Below, in pieces: positions 1 through 7,483 of a stretch of DNA of 64,000 bases. The DNA comes from Erythrobacter sp. (GTDB lineage: Bacteria > Pseudomonadota > Alphaproteobacteria > Sphingomonadales > Sphingomonadaceae): NCBI GenBank assembly GCA_025698865.1, contig JAILWQ010000002.1, positions 332,385 through 396,384 on the forward strand, read 5' to 3'. The translations under genes were made by a program, and so were the position numbers. The notes beneath the pieces were generated by a model. The model ran no database searches. It was not told the origin of the DNA and was given only the letters and a program-made list of their open reading frames with translations. Within the stretch, counting starts at the first letter, position 1. Each line of letters starts with the position of its first letter.

Positions 1-29
1 GCAGATGGCAAAAAAATTCGCACGGCTGG

Positions 30-64
30 TTGACAAGCATACACTTGAACAACTATTCAAGTGT
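30..64 (+). promoter_or_regulatory. Zinc-responsive promoter and operator of the CDF gene
   Basis: A perfect inverted repeat ACACTTGAA-N6-TTCAAGTGT lies at 41-64. It overlaps the spacer and -10 of a promoter with -35 TTGACA at 30-35, an 18-bp spacer and -10 TATTCA at 54-59. The 12-2-12-like layout fits ArsR/SmtB zinc repressors, and two such repressors are encoded nearby. The core TTGAACAACTATTCAA recurs in reverse orientation at 15.1 kb. Confidence 0.7.
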
Positions 65-90
65 TGACTTGATGCAACCGGAAACGAGCA

Positions 91-1125
91 ATGGCAAACT
101 CATCACACTCCCACAGCGACCATGACGGTCACGACCACTCCAAGCACGACCATAACCACGGCGGCGGCCACGATCATGGTCACGATCACGATCATGACCA
201 CTCGCATGTCCCGACAGTCACGAAGGACAACGAGCGCAAAATCCTCATTTCCTTTTTCATCATCTTCACCTTCATGATCGTGGAGGCCGTCGGCGGCGTG
301 ATCTCGGGCTCGCTCGCGCTGCTTGCCGATGCCGGCCACATGCTGACCGACGCAATCGCGCTCGGCCTCGCCTATGTCGCCTTCCGCCTCGGTCGGCGGG
401 CCGCGGACGGCCAGCGCACCTTCGGCTATGCCCGCTTCGAGGTGATCGCCGGCCTGGTCAACGCTCTTACGTTGTTCGGCATCGTCGGCTTTATCGTCTA
501 TGAGGCTATCGAACGGTTCCAGGAGCCCCAGCCGGTCCTCGCTGGTTCGATGTTCGTCGTAGCCATCATCGGCATGCTCGTGAACCTCTTCGTGCTTTGG
601 TATCTGACGCGCGGAGATTCCGAACACGTCAACGTCAAGGGCGCTGTCCTGCACGTCATGGGCGACCTGCTCGGCTCGGTGGGTGCGATCGTCGCCGCTG
701 TCGTCATCTGGTATACGGGTTGGACTCCTATCGACCCCATCCTGTCGGTATTCGTGTCTCTGCTGATCCTGCGCAGTGCATGGAGCCTGCTCAAGAACAC
801 TCTGCATATCCTGCTCGAAGGCGCACCTGACAACGCCGGCGCCGACAAGATCTCCGAGCATCTTCTCAAGACTGTTCCTGGTATCCAGAGCGTCAACCAT
901 ATCCATGTCTGGTCGCTGACCTCCGGTCGTGTGCTGGCGACGCTTCAGGTGCAGCCGATGGAAGGCGTCGATGTTCGCAGCGTCATGAAACAGGTCGAGG
1001 CCGAACTGAAAACGAAGTTCAAAATCGAACACCCGACGATCGGCATCGACTGGGACGGAGTAGCCAGTTGCACCTTGGAGGAGCCGAACACCGCGGCGCT
1101 ATCCCATGCGGGTCATTCGCACTGA
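91..1125 (+). CDS. czcD: Cation diffusion facilitator (zinc/cadmium/cobalt exporter, CzcD/ZitB-like)
   Basis: Inner-membrane proton-coupled divalent cation exporter of the CDF family. The 344-residue protein opens with a very His-rich cytosolic segment (residues about 6-40, HDHNHGGGHDHGHDHDHDH), then six predicted membrane segments. TM2 carries the metal-site signature LLADAGHMLTD, and TM5 carries HVMGDLLGSVGAI with the matching His/Asp pair. The C-terminal cytosolic domain contains HIHVWSLTSG, typical of CDF dimerisation domains. The ATG follows an operator-controlled promoter. An SmtB-type repressor gene starts 45 bp downstream, so exporter and sensor probably form one zinc-induced unit. 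The family is secure; zinc as main substrate is inferred from the regulator. Confidence 0.93.
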   Translation: MANSSHSHSDHDGHDHSKHDHNHGGGHDHGHDHDHDHSHVPTVTKDNERKILISFFIIFTFMIVEAVGGVISGSLALLADAGHMLTDAIALGLAYVAFRLGRRAADGQRTFGYARFEVIAGLVNALTLFGIVGFIVYEAIERFQEPQPVLAGSMFVVAIIGMLVNLFVLWYLTRGDSEHVNVKGAVLHVMGDLLGSVGAIVAAVVIWYTGWTPIDPILSVFVSLLILRSAWSLLKNTLHILLEGAPDNAGADKISEHLLKTVPGIQSVNHIHVWSLTSGRVLATLQVQPMEGVDVRSVMKQVEAELKTKFKIEHPTIGIDWDGVASCTLEEPNTAALSHAGHSH

Positions 1126-1170
1126 TCGGTCGCGCCTGATGGTTCACTCAGTTGATCGGGAAGGTTCGAC

Positions 1171-1515
1171 ATGAATATCGCAGAAGCCCCTTCGTCCCAA
1201 GAGTTGAACTTTCTCGCTGAAACCTTCCGCCTGCTGGGTGATCCCAGCAGGCTGAAGATTCTCCTGCACTGCGAAGACGGTCCGAAATCCGTGACCGATA
1301 TTTCCGAGGCGCTGGAGCTTTCGCAGTCGCTCGTCAGCCATCACCTGCGTCTTCTTCGTGGCGCGCGCCTGGTGACCCGTGTTCGCCACTCGAAGCAAAT
1401 GTTCTACGAGGTCACCGACAGGCATGTCGGTGACGTTCTGCTCGACATGCTCTCGCATGCGCGTGAGGAAAGGGAAGGCGACCCAAAACGCGACATCATC
1501 GGTCCTCGTTCTTGA
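1171..1515 (+). CDS. ArsR/SmtB-family zinc-sensing repressor (first copy)
   Basis: A 114-residue winged-helix metalloregulator with the ArsR core FRLLGDPSRLKILL and recognition helix SQSLVSHHLRLLR. The last helix has Asp-x-His then His-x2-Glu eleven residues on (DRH...SHARE), the spacing of the SmtB/CzrA alpha-5 zinc site. No alpha-3 cysteine pair of the arsenic or cadmium type is seen. It probably represses the upstream CDF gene and may also act on the ATPase operator near 15.1 kb. It is closely similar to the second ArsR protein of this window but shorter at the N terminus. It ends facing the copper ATPase gene, which runs the other way. Confidence 0.88.
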   Translation: MNIAEAPSSQELNFLAETFRLLGDPSRLKILLHCEDGPKSVTDISEALELSQSLVSHHLRLLRGARLVTRVRHSKQMFYEVTDRHVGDVLLDMLSHAREEREGDPKRDIIGPRS

Positions 1516-1539
1516 GCAGCCCTTCGCTGGCCTGTGACA

Positions 1540-3936
1540 CTAAATGTCGATCTTGGTAGTTCTCAATCGCAAAGCGTTGGCAATGACGCTGACCGAAGAG
1601 AGCGCCATGGCCAGTGCGGCAAGCGCCGGTGACAACAGCAGCCCCATCACGGGATACAGTAACCCGGCCGCCACCGGCACGCCTGCCGAGTTGTAGAAGA
1701 ATGCGAAGAACAGGTTCTGCCGGATATTGCGCATTGTCGCTCCCGACAGGCGACGCGCCTTCACGATCCCCAATAGGTCACCGCCTAGCAGCGTGACTCC
1801 CGCGGATTCCATGGCGACATCCGTTCCTCCGCCCATCGCTATGCCGACATCGGCAGCCGCAAGCGCTGGGGCGTCATTCACCCCATCGCCCGCCATGGCG
1901 ACGATACGGCCTTCCTTGCGAAGACGTGTAACAACCTCGCTCTTGCGTTCTGGAAGCACCTCGGCCTCCACATCGGCGATGCCCAGCTCTTTTGCCACCG
2001 CCTGAGCCGTGAGCTTATTGTCACCAGTCATCATGACCACGCGGATGCCGTCCTTTCGGAGGGCTTCCAGCGCTGCCGGCGTAGTGGATCGTATGGGATC
2101 GGCCACGCCGATGGCGCCGACGGGCCGGCCGTCGATGGCGACCAAGACGGCGGTGGCCCCGCGTGAGCGAATGACGTCCGCCTCGATCGCCGCTGCGCCC
2201 GGCTGAACGCCTTCCAGCTCCAAAAACTTGGCGCTACCGATCAGCACGCGCTGACCGGCGACGGTTCCCAAGACTCCCCGACCGACAGGAGAGTCGACGT
2301 CCGAGGGTTCCGACAGTGCGAGCTGCTTCTCCACCGCGGCACGGACAATAGCCTGTGCAATCGGATGTTCGCTCGCACGTTCAAGGCTCGCCGCGGCTTG
2401 AAGAAGTTCCGTCTCGCTCCGCCCATCGACCGGAACGATGGCCGTGACGGCCGGTTTCCCCTCCGTAAGCGTGCCGGTCTTGTCGACCACGAGGGTATCG
2501 ATCTTCTCCAGCCTTTCGAGCGCCTCGGCGTTCTTGATCAGCAATCCGAGATTGGCGCCTTTGCCGACGCCAACCATGATCGACATCGGCGTTGCAAGGC
2601 CAAGGGCGCATGGGCAGGCGATGATGAGAACAGAAACAGCCGCAATCAGGCCGTAACTCAACCGGGGTTCCGGGCCAAAAAGGGTCCAGGCCACAAAAGC
2701 GATCAAGGCGATAACGATGACCAGTGGAACGAACCAGCCGGACACCTGGTCTGCTAAGCGCTGGATCGGGGCGCGGGACCGCTGCGCCTGCGCCACCATC
2801 TGGACGATCTGCGAAAGCATGGTATCGCGACCAATGCGAGCCGCATCCATGACCAGAGCGCCAGATTGATTGATGGTCCCTGCGATGAGCTTTGCACCCG
2901 GCTCTTTCGTGACCGGCATCGATTCGCCGGTAATCATCGATTCATCGACGGCCGAACGCCCCTCCAGCACCGTCCCGTCCACCGGAACTTTCTCGCCCAT
3001 GCGAACACGAAGCTTGTCGCCGACGGCAATATGCTCGACCGCCACCTCCTCGTCGGTGCCATCTGGCCGGATACGTCGGGCTGTCTTCGGAGCCAGGTCA
3101 AGAAGCGCGCGTATCGCGCCCGAGGTCTGTTCGCGCGCGCGTAGCTCCAGCACTTGGCCGAGCAGCGCCAGCACCGTGATCACCGCGGCCGCCTCGAAGT
3201 AAACCGCAACGGTGTCTCCCATCATCCGCGCCGTTTCCGGGAACAGGTCGGGGGCGAGCGTTGCCACCACGGAGTAAATCCAGGCAACGCCTACGCCCAT
3301 CGCGATGAGCGTGAACATATTGAGCGATCGGTTCACCACGGACGCCCAGCCGCGCTGAAAGAACGGCCAGCCTGCCCACAGCACCACCGGCGTCGCCAGT
3401 ATGAGTTGCAGCCAGTTGTTGATCTGGCCAGGAATGTAACGATGCAGGCCGAAAAGTTCGCTGCCCATCCCAAGGAAGACCACCGGAACAGAAAGGGCGG
3501 CACCCACCCAGAACCGTCGAGTCATGTTGACCAGTTCCGCACTGGGTCCGGTTTCGGCCGTCGGCATTTCGGGTTCCAGCGCCATCCCGCAGATCGGGCA
3601 TGATCCTGGACCGACCTGACGGATCTGGGGGTGCATCGGACAGGTAAAGATCGTGCCCTCCGGCACTACCGCTGCCTGGGTCGGTTCCGATGGTCCAACA
3701 TATTTGCCCGGATCGGCCATGAACTTGGTCTGGCAGTTCTCGGAGCAGAAATAATACGTCGCGCCCTGGTATTGGGCTCGGTGCTTAGCCGTTGTGGGGT
3801 CCACGGACATCCCACAAACGGGGTCCTTCACAGTATCGCTTGCCTCCGCAGTCGCGGTGTGATGGCCCGATCCGCCACCGTGCCCCTTGTTATGGGCATG
3901 GGCGGCGCCTTGATGATGGTTATGGTCGTGAACCAT
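1540..3936 (-). CDS. copA: Copper-translocating P1B-type ATPase with YHS and heavy-metal-binding domains
   Basis: ATP-driven copper or silver exporter of 798 residues in the inner membrane. The N terminus is His-rich, followed by a YHS domain (DPVCGMSVD...YYFCSENC, residues about 40-80) and a short heavy-metal-binding domain (FTCPMHPQI...CPICGMALEPE, about 98-125), instead of classical HMA repeats. The core has the actuator loop (MITGESMPV), the transport motif ACPCALGLATP, the phosphorylation motif DKTGTLTEG and the hinge GDGVNDAPAL. The architecture resembles SilP/CopB-like ATPases of metal islands. It is the last gene of a minus-strand operon headed by CsoR, 65 bp after the DUF305 gene. 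Copper versus silver cannot be decided from sequence alone. Confidence 0.93.
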   Translation of the reverse strand: MVHDHNHHQGAAHAHNKGHGGGSGHHTATAEASDTVKDPVCGMSVDPTTAKHRAQYQGATYYFCSENCQTKFMADPGKYVGPSEPTQAAVVPEGTIFTCPMHPQIRQVGPGSCPICGMALEPEMPTAETGPSAELVNMTRRFWVGAALSVPVVFLGMGSELFGLHRYIPGQINNWLQLILATPVVLWAGWPFFQRGWASVVNRSLNMFTLIAMGVGVAWIYSVVATLAPDLFPETARMMGDTVAVYFEAAAVITVLALLGQVLELRAREQTSGAIRALLDLAPKTARRIRPDGTDEEVAVEHIAVGDKLRVRMGEKVPVDGTVLEGRSAVDESMITGESMPVTKEPGAKLIAGTINQSGALVMDAARIGRDTMLSQIVQMVAQAQRSRAPIQRLADQVSGWFVPLVIVIALIAFVAWTLFGPEPRLSYGLIAAVSVLIIACPCALGLATPMSIMVGVGKGANLGLLIKNAEALERLEKIDTLVVDKTGTLTEGKPAVTAIVPVDGRSETELLQAAASLERASEHPIAQAIVRAAVEKQLALSEPSDVDSPVGRGVLGTVAGQRVLIGSAKFLELEGVQPGAAAIEADVIRSRGATAVLVAIDGRPVGAIGVADPIRSTTPAALEALRKDGIRVVMMTGDNKLTAQAVAKELGIADVEAEVLPERKSEVVTRLRKEGRIVAMAGDGVNDAPALAAADVGIAMGGGTDVAMESAGVTLLGGDLLGIVKARRLSGATMRNIRQNLFFAFFYNSAGVPVAAGLLYPVMGLLLSPALAALAMALSSVSVIANALRLRTTKIDI

Positions 3937-4001
3937 AGTAAGCCTCCGCTTCCCTTATCTCCCCGCATGCAGGTTGCCACCGCATGCGAACCAAGCCCCG
4001 A

Positions 4002-4505
4002 CTAATCGTTCAGCCGGCCAGCAATCGCCTGCATTTGCTCGATCTCGCGACGCTGGGCGACCTCAATCTCTTCACACAACGCCAGAAGCTCGGCGTCCGA
4101 CAGGTTGGCCTCTCTGCACATCAAGATGGCTCCCGAGTGATGCGGAATCATCGAGTCGATAAACTGGCGGTCATCGATCATGGCTTGGGATCGAGTCGCC
4201 CAAAATGATCCCAGGGTAAGGACGACAAAAAGCACATAGAGGACAATATTCACGCTGCGGTTCGGAAACATGCCCGGCATCGTCGCCAGCATGAAGATGC
4301 CCATCGGCGCCCACATGGTTATCGCCATGTAAAGCATGTTCAGATTGTTCCGGAAGTCGCCCCAGCCGTCGATCATCGAAAACATCACGACATACATCAC
4401 GATGAGGCCGAGGATCATGTTGATCCAGAACATCAGATAGGGACGGCCATGGGAGCCGTGGCTATTCCCCGAATGCCCGCCATGAGCCGTGTGGTCGCTC
4501 GCCAT
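4002..4505 (-). CDS. Membrane-anchored DUF305 protein
   Basis: A 167-residue protein. A His-rich N terminus is followed by about three hydrophobic segments (from MFWINMILGLIVMYVVMF onward) and a C-terminal DUF305 domain. The domain keeps DRQFIDSMIPHHSGAILMC, the hallmark of this ferritin-like family, whose His and Met residues suggest copper or silver binding. Only the C-terminal half corresponds to the secreted DUF305 form found later in this window (10587). It lies 21 bp downstream of the glutaredoxin-MauE gene in the CsoR operon. A periplasmic copper-buffering or delivery role beside the ATPase is inferred; the biochemical function is not established. Confidence 0.85.
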   Translation of the reverse strand: MASDHTAHGGHSGNSHGSHGRPYLMFWINMILGLIVMYVVMFSMIDGWGDFRNNLNMLYMAITMWAPMGIFMLATMPGMFPNRSVNIVLYVLFVVLTLGSFWATRSQAMIDDRQFIDSMIPHHSGAILMCREANLSDAELLALCEEIEVAQRREIEQMQAIAGRLND

Positions 4506-4526
4506 TTGATCGTCCTTTCGCGGTTG

Positions 4527-5288
4527 TCAGTGTCCAATGCCCATCGGCTTGAAGATCATCCAGACCGCCATGCCGATCATCATGAGGTTCTCGGTGAGCG
4601 ACACGAAGCCGAGCGGCACGTTGCTGTCGCCACCGACGCAGGCGCATTTCAGCTCGCGCCTGTCGATATAGACCGCCTTGAACACCGAGACCGCGCCGAT
4701 GCCGCCGATGAACAGCGCGACGGGGATCGACACCCACATCAGGGCACCGGAGATCATCAGGACGCCGGCGAGCGCCTCCGCGAAGGGATAGATGTAGGCA
4801 TATCGGACCCATCGCTGCGCCAGAAGGTCGTAGTTCAGGAACATGGTCGCGAAGCCTTCCACGTCCTTCAGTTTCTGAAGGGCAAGAAGGCACATCGCGA
4901 TGGCGATGAGCCATTCGGCGGCTTGGACCGTCGCGAGGTTCCCGAACGCCGCCCAACTCGCGGCCAAAGCCATTAGGGCAGCCATCGCGAACAGCGCGAT
5001 CACCGGCTTGTAGGTAACGGCATCCTTGTCCTCGACCTTGCCGCCGAAGAACCGGACGAGATCATCGTAACCGCCGATCCGCTTGCCGCCTATGAAGGTC
5101 TGCGGCGTCGATTGAACATCATGCTTTGCCTTGAAGGCGTCCGTCTCCGCGCGGGTCGTCAGATGGTGATCGTCGACCTCGTAGCCTTCCCGCTTGAGCA
5201 GATCGAGCGCTTTCAACCCGTAGGGGCAGGTATGGTTTTCCATCACCATTCTATGAAGTTCGGCGCGTTTGGCTGCATGGGTCGCCAT
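4527..5288 (-). CDS. Glutaredoxin-MauE/DoxX-like membrane fusion protein
   Basis: A 253-residue two-part protein. Residues about 10-85 are a glutaredoxin-type thioredoxin fold with the redox motif CPYG and the cis-Pro loop STPQTFIGG. Residues about 95-253 form four hydrophobic segments of the MauE/DoxX type ending in a conserved CACVGG patch. Known MauE-like proteins pass electrons or thiol reductant across the membrane. The fusion would place cytosolic glutathione-type chemistry next to a membrane thiol shuttle. It is 17 bp from csoR and precedes the DUF305 and ATPase genes, so a role in copper thiol handling is inferred, for example reducing Cu(II) or repairing periplasmic disulfides. Confidence 0.8.
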   Translation of the reverse strand: MATHAAKRAELHRMVMENHTCPYGLKALDLLKREGYEVDDHHLTTRAETDAFKAKHDVQSTPQTFIGGKRIGGYDDLVRFFGGKVEDKDAVTYKPVIALFAMAALMALAASWAAFGNLATVQAAEWLIAIAMCLLALQKLKDVEGFATMFLNYDLLAQRWVRYAYIYPFAEALAGVLMISGALMWVSIPVALFIGGIGAVSVFKAVYIDRRELKCACVGGDSNVPLGFVSLTENLMMIGMAVWMIFKPMGIGH

Positions 5289-5305
5289 AGTCTGATCCCT
5301 TCGAT

Positions 5306-5581
5306 CTAAAGTTTCGCTTTCGCGAACACCTCCACCAGTTCATTGAACTTGGCGCGCTGAAGGTCTGCATCGCCCGATGCGATCGCCTCCTCGACGCAGC
5401 AGGCGGCATGCGATCGCAACACCTGGTTCTCCACCTTGGAGAGCGCGGCTTTAACCGCGTGGATCTGGTTGAGAATGTCGATGCAGTATCGCTCGTCCTC
5501 GACCATCTGGCCGACACCGCGAACCTGCCCGGCGATCCGGTTGAGCGACGCGATGATCTGCTTGGAATTTTTGTTGCACAT
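5306..5581 (-). CDS. csoR: CsoR-family copper-sensing repressor
   Basis: An all-helical metal-sensing repressor of the CsoR/RcnR/FrmR family, 91 residues from the start MCNKNSKQIIASL. I chose this start over the 130-residue ORF because the extension reads through the operator. Cys in RYCIDIL plus His and Cys in SHAACC have the spacing of the CsoR Cys-His-Cys copper site. It heads the minus-strand operon csoR, glutaredoxin-MauE, DUF305, copper ATPase. A dyad of TACCC/GGGTA half-sites directly upstream sits between csoR and the divergent MFS gene, so CsoR probably represses both directions until copper binds. Confidence 0.88.
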   Translation of the reverse strand: MCNKNSKQIIASLNRIAGQVRGVGQMVEDERYCIDILNQIHAVKAALSKVENQVLRSHAACCVEEAIASGDADLQRAKFNELVEVFAKAKL

Positions 5582-5585
5582 CCAG

Positions 5586-5612
5586 CTACCCCTACCCGGT
5601 ATGGGTATATAT
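5586..5612. promoter_or_regulatory. CsoR-type operator between csoR and the MFS gene
   Basis: The sequence has C/T-rich half-sites TACCC and TACCC-GGTA-TGGGTA immediately upstream of csoR and about 90 bp before the divergent MFS start. The G-tract dyad is typical of CsoR-family operators. AT-rich TATATATA follows and may be a -10 element. Confidence 0.6.
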
Positions 5613-5697
5613 ACGTTAGAGCAAAAGTTTGGTTCCCGCAAAACCCAAGAGTTTTGCCGGCATGTCAACGTCGAAGCAAATAATCGTGGGAGGTCCA

Positions 5698-6882
5698 ATG
5701 GACGATACGGTAACTGTCCGGCGCAACATCACCGTCCTTACTGCCGCGCAGGCGCTCGGAGGATCGAGCGCGCCGATCGTCATGTCGCTCGGCGGCCTGG
5801 TCGGCCAGCAGCTTGCCGACAACCCCGCATGGGTGACGCTGCCGGTCAGTCTCTTCGGTCTCGGCCTCGCAATCGGCACGCTGCCCGCCGCCTTCGTCAT
5901 GCGCGCCTGGGGGCGCCGTGGCGGTTATCTGTTCGGCGCGTTGTTCGGCCTCGCAGCGGGACTCATCGCGGCGTTTGGCATCTTCGTATCGTCGTTCCTA
6001 CTGTTCTGCGTCGGCTGCTTTACCGCCGGTCTCTACGGTTCCTACGTCCAAAGCTATCGCTTCGCTGCCGCCGATGCTGCCGAAGGCGCTTTGAAGGCAC
6101 GAGCAATCTCCTGGGTGATGGTCGGTGGGCTGATCGCGGCTGTAATCGGTCCGCAGCTCGTCATCTGGACACGCGATTCCTTCCCCGGCACCCCCTATGT
6201 CGGCAGCTTCCTCAGCCAGGCGGCGCTTCCGTTGTTGTCGATCCCGATTCTGTTGATGCTGCGCACGCCGCAATCCGCTTCGCAATCCGCGTCGGAAAGC
6301 TCCGGCCGTTCCCTGATCCAGATCCTGATGATGCCCCGCTACATGCTTGCCGTCGCGGCCGGCGTCGTCTCCTACGGCCTCATGGCTTTCGTCATGACGG
6401 CCGCACCGATCGCGATGGTCAATACCGGCCATTCGGTCGACAGCGCAGCACTCGGAATCCAGTGGCATCTACTGGCGATGTTCGCGCCGAGCTTCGTCAC
6501 CGGCCGCCTCATGACACGCTTCGGCAAGGAGCGTGTGACGGCGGCGGGGATGCTGCTCATCGCCGTCTCGGCCATCGTCGCGCTGGCCGGGCTTGAGCTA
6601 ATCAATTTCTGGGGGTCTCTGGCCATCATGGGCATCGGCTGGAATTTCAGCTTCATCGGAGCGACGGCGATGGTCACAGACTGCCATACGCCGGGCGAGC
6701 GCGCCAAGGCGCAGGGCGCAAACGACTTCATGGTCTTCGGCACGACCGCCGCCGTCTCGTTTCTGGCAGGCAGCGTCCTGCACAACTCGGGCTGGGCGGC
6801 AATCAACTGGCTATTGTTTCCGCCGGTCGCCTTGATCCTCGTGCCGTTGCTCTGGCAAGCGGCACGCAAACCGCAAGCCTGA
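5698..6882 (+). CDS. MFS transporter in a copper-regulated divergon
   Basis: Major facilitator superfamily permease of about 394 residues with twelve hydrophobic segments. The start MDDTVTVRRN was preferred because GGGAGG lies a few bases before it; the longer ORF reads through the regulatory region. Loop 2-3 holds a degenerate MFS signature around RAWGRRGGYLFGA. The substrate is unknown. Homologous MFS genes accompany CsoR/copper operons, so metal or metal-complex efflux is possible but inferred only from position. It diverges from csoR across the shared operator and ends at a strong hairpin terminator. Confidence 0.75.
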   Translation: MDDTVTVRRNITVLTAAQALGGSSAPIVMSLGGLVGQQLADNPAWVTLPVSLFGLGLAIGTLPAAFVMRAWGRRGGYLFGALFGLAAGLIAAFGIFVSSFLLFCVGCFTAGLYGSYVQSYRFAAADAAEGALKARAISWVMVGGLIAAVIGPQLVIWTRDSFPGTPYVGSFLSQAALPLLSIPILLMLRTPQSASQSASESSGRSLIQILMMPRYMLAVAAGVVSYGLMAFVMTAAPIAMVNTGHSVDSAALGIQWHLLAMFAPSFVTGRLMTRFGKERVTAAGMLLIAVSAIVALAGLELINFWGSLAIMGIGWNFSFIGATAMVTDCHTPGERAKAQGANDFMVFGTTAAVSFLAGSVLHNSGWAAINWLLFPPVALILVPLLWQAARKPQA

Positions 6883-6890
6883 AACGCAAT

Positions 6891-6913
6891 GTCCCCGCCA
6901 TTTTGGCGGGGAC
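6891..6913 (+). terminator. Hairpin terminator after the MFS gene
   Basis: A perfect 10-bp stem GTCCCCGCCA / TGGCGGGGAC with a 3-nt loop lies 8 bp after the MFS stop. It has no long T-run. It also separates the MFS gene from the convergent cueR gene. Confidence 0.6.
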
Positions 6914-6972
6914 GCACCGGGTCAGGTCCTCGCTCTGCGCCCTCGCAGCCGAAAGGCTGCTTGGGCATGCGG

Positions 6973-7422
6973 TTATTGCAGCGAGCGATTGACCGCGCCG
7001 GACCGAGGCCGGATCGAAAGATCTTCATCGTCCTGATCGGTCTCAAGGCGCTGTAGGATCGGGCAATGCGGCCGATGATCCCCTTGGCAGGCGTTCACCA
7101 GCATGGTGAGCGTGTGGGCCATGTCCTGCATATCCGCGATCTTCCTCTCCAGCGCGTCGATATGGCCCTGCGCCAAGCGCTTCACTTCTGCGCTCTGTCG
7201 CGTCTCGTCGCGCCAGAGGTTGAGCAGGTCGCCGATCTCGGCCACCGAAAAACCGAGGTCGCGCGCGCGGCGGATGAAGCGCAGCATGTGGACATCGGTA
7301 GCCGAATAATCGCGGTAGCCGGAGTCCTTCCGATCAGCAGCCGGGATGAGACCTGTCTGCTCGTAGTAGCGGATCATCTTGGCCGAAACGCCCGATGCCT
7401 TTGCTGCCTGTCCGATGTTCAT
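6973..7422 (-). CDS. cueR: CueR-type MerR-family copper-responsive activator
   Basis: A MerR-family activator of 149 residues starting MNIGQAAKASGV; the longer ORF start has no support. The N-terminal winged helix (SAKMIRYYEQTGLI...GYRDYSATDV) is followed by a dimerisation helix and a C-terminal metal loop ACQGDHRPHCPIL. Its two cysteines match the CueR Cu(I)/Ag(I) site. It lies 61 bp downstream of copA on the same strand. Two CueR-type promoters with 19-bp spacers lie in the copA-copZ intergenic region and are the likely targets. Confidence 0.9.
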   Translation of the reverse strand: MNIGQAAKASGVSAKMIRYYEQTGLIPAADRKDSGYRDYSATDVHMLRFIRRARDLGFSVAEIGDLLNLWRDETRQSAEVKRLAQGHIDALERKIADMQDMAHTLTMLVNACQGDHRPHCPILQRLETDQDDEDLSIRPRSGAVNRSLQ

Positions 7423-7446
7423 GAACAATCTCCCATATGTAAGGAC

Positions 7447-7480
7447 AGCCGACCCTAAATATAGGATCGGCTGTCTGGTT
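7447..7480 (-). terminator. Long hairpin between copA and cueR
   Basis: Arms ACAGCCGACCCTA and TAGGATCGGCTGT pair over 12 of 13 positions with a 4-nt loop. There is no T-run, so it could attenuate read-through from copA into cueR or stabilise the 3' end of the copA message rather than terminate fully. Confidence 0.4.
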
Positions 7481-7483
7481 TCA

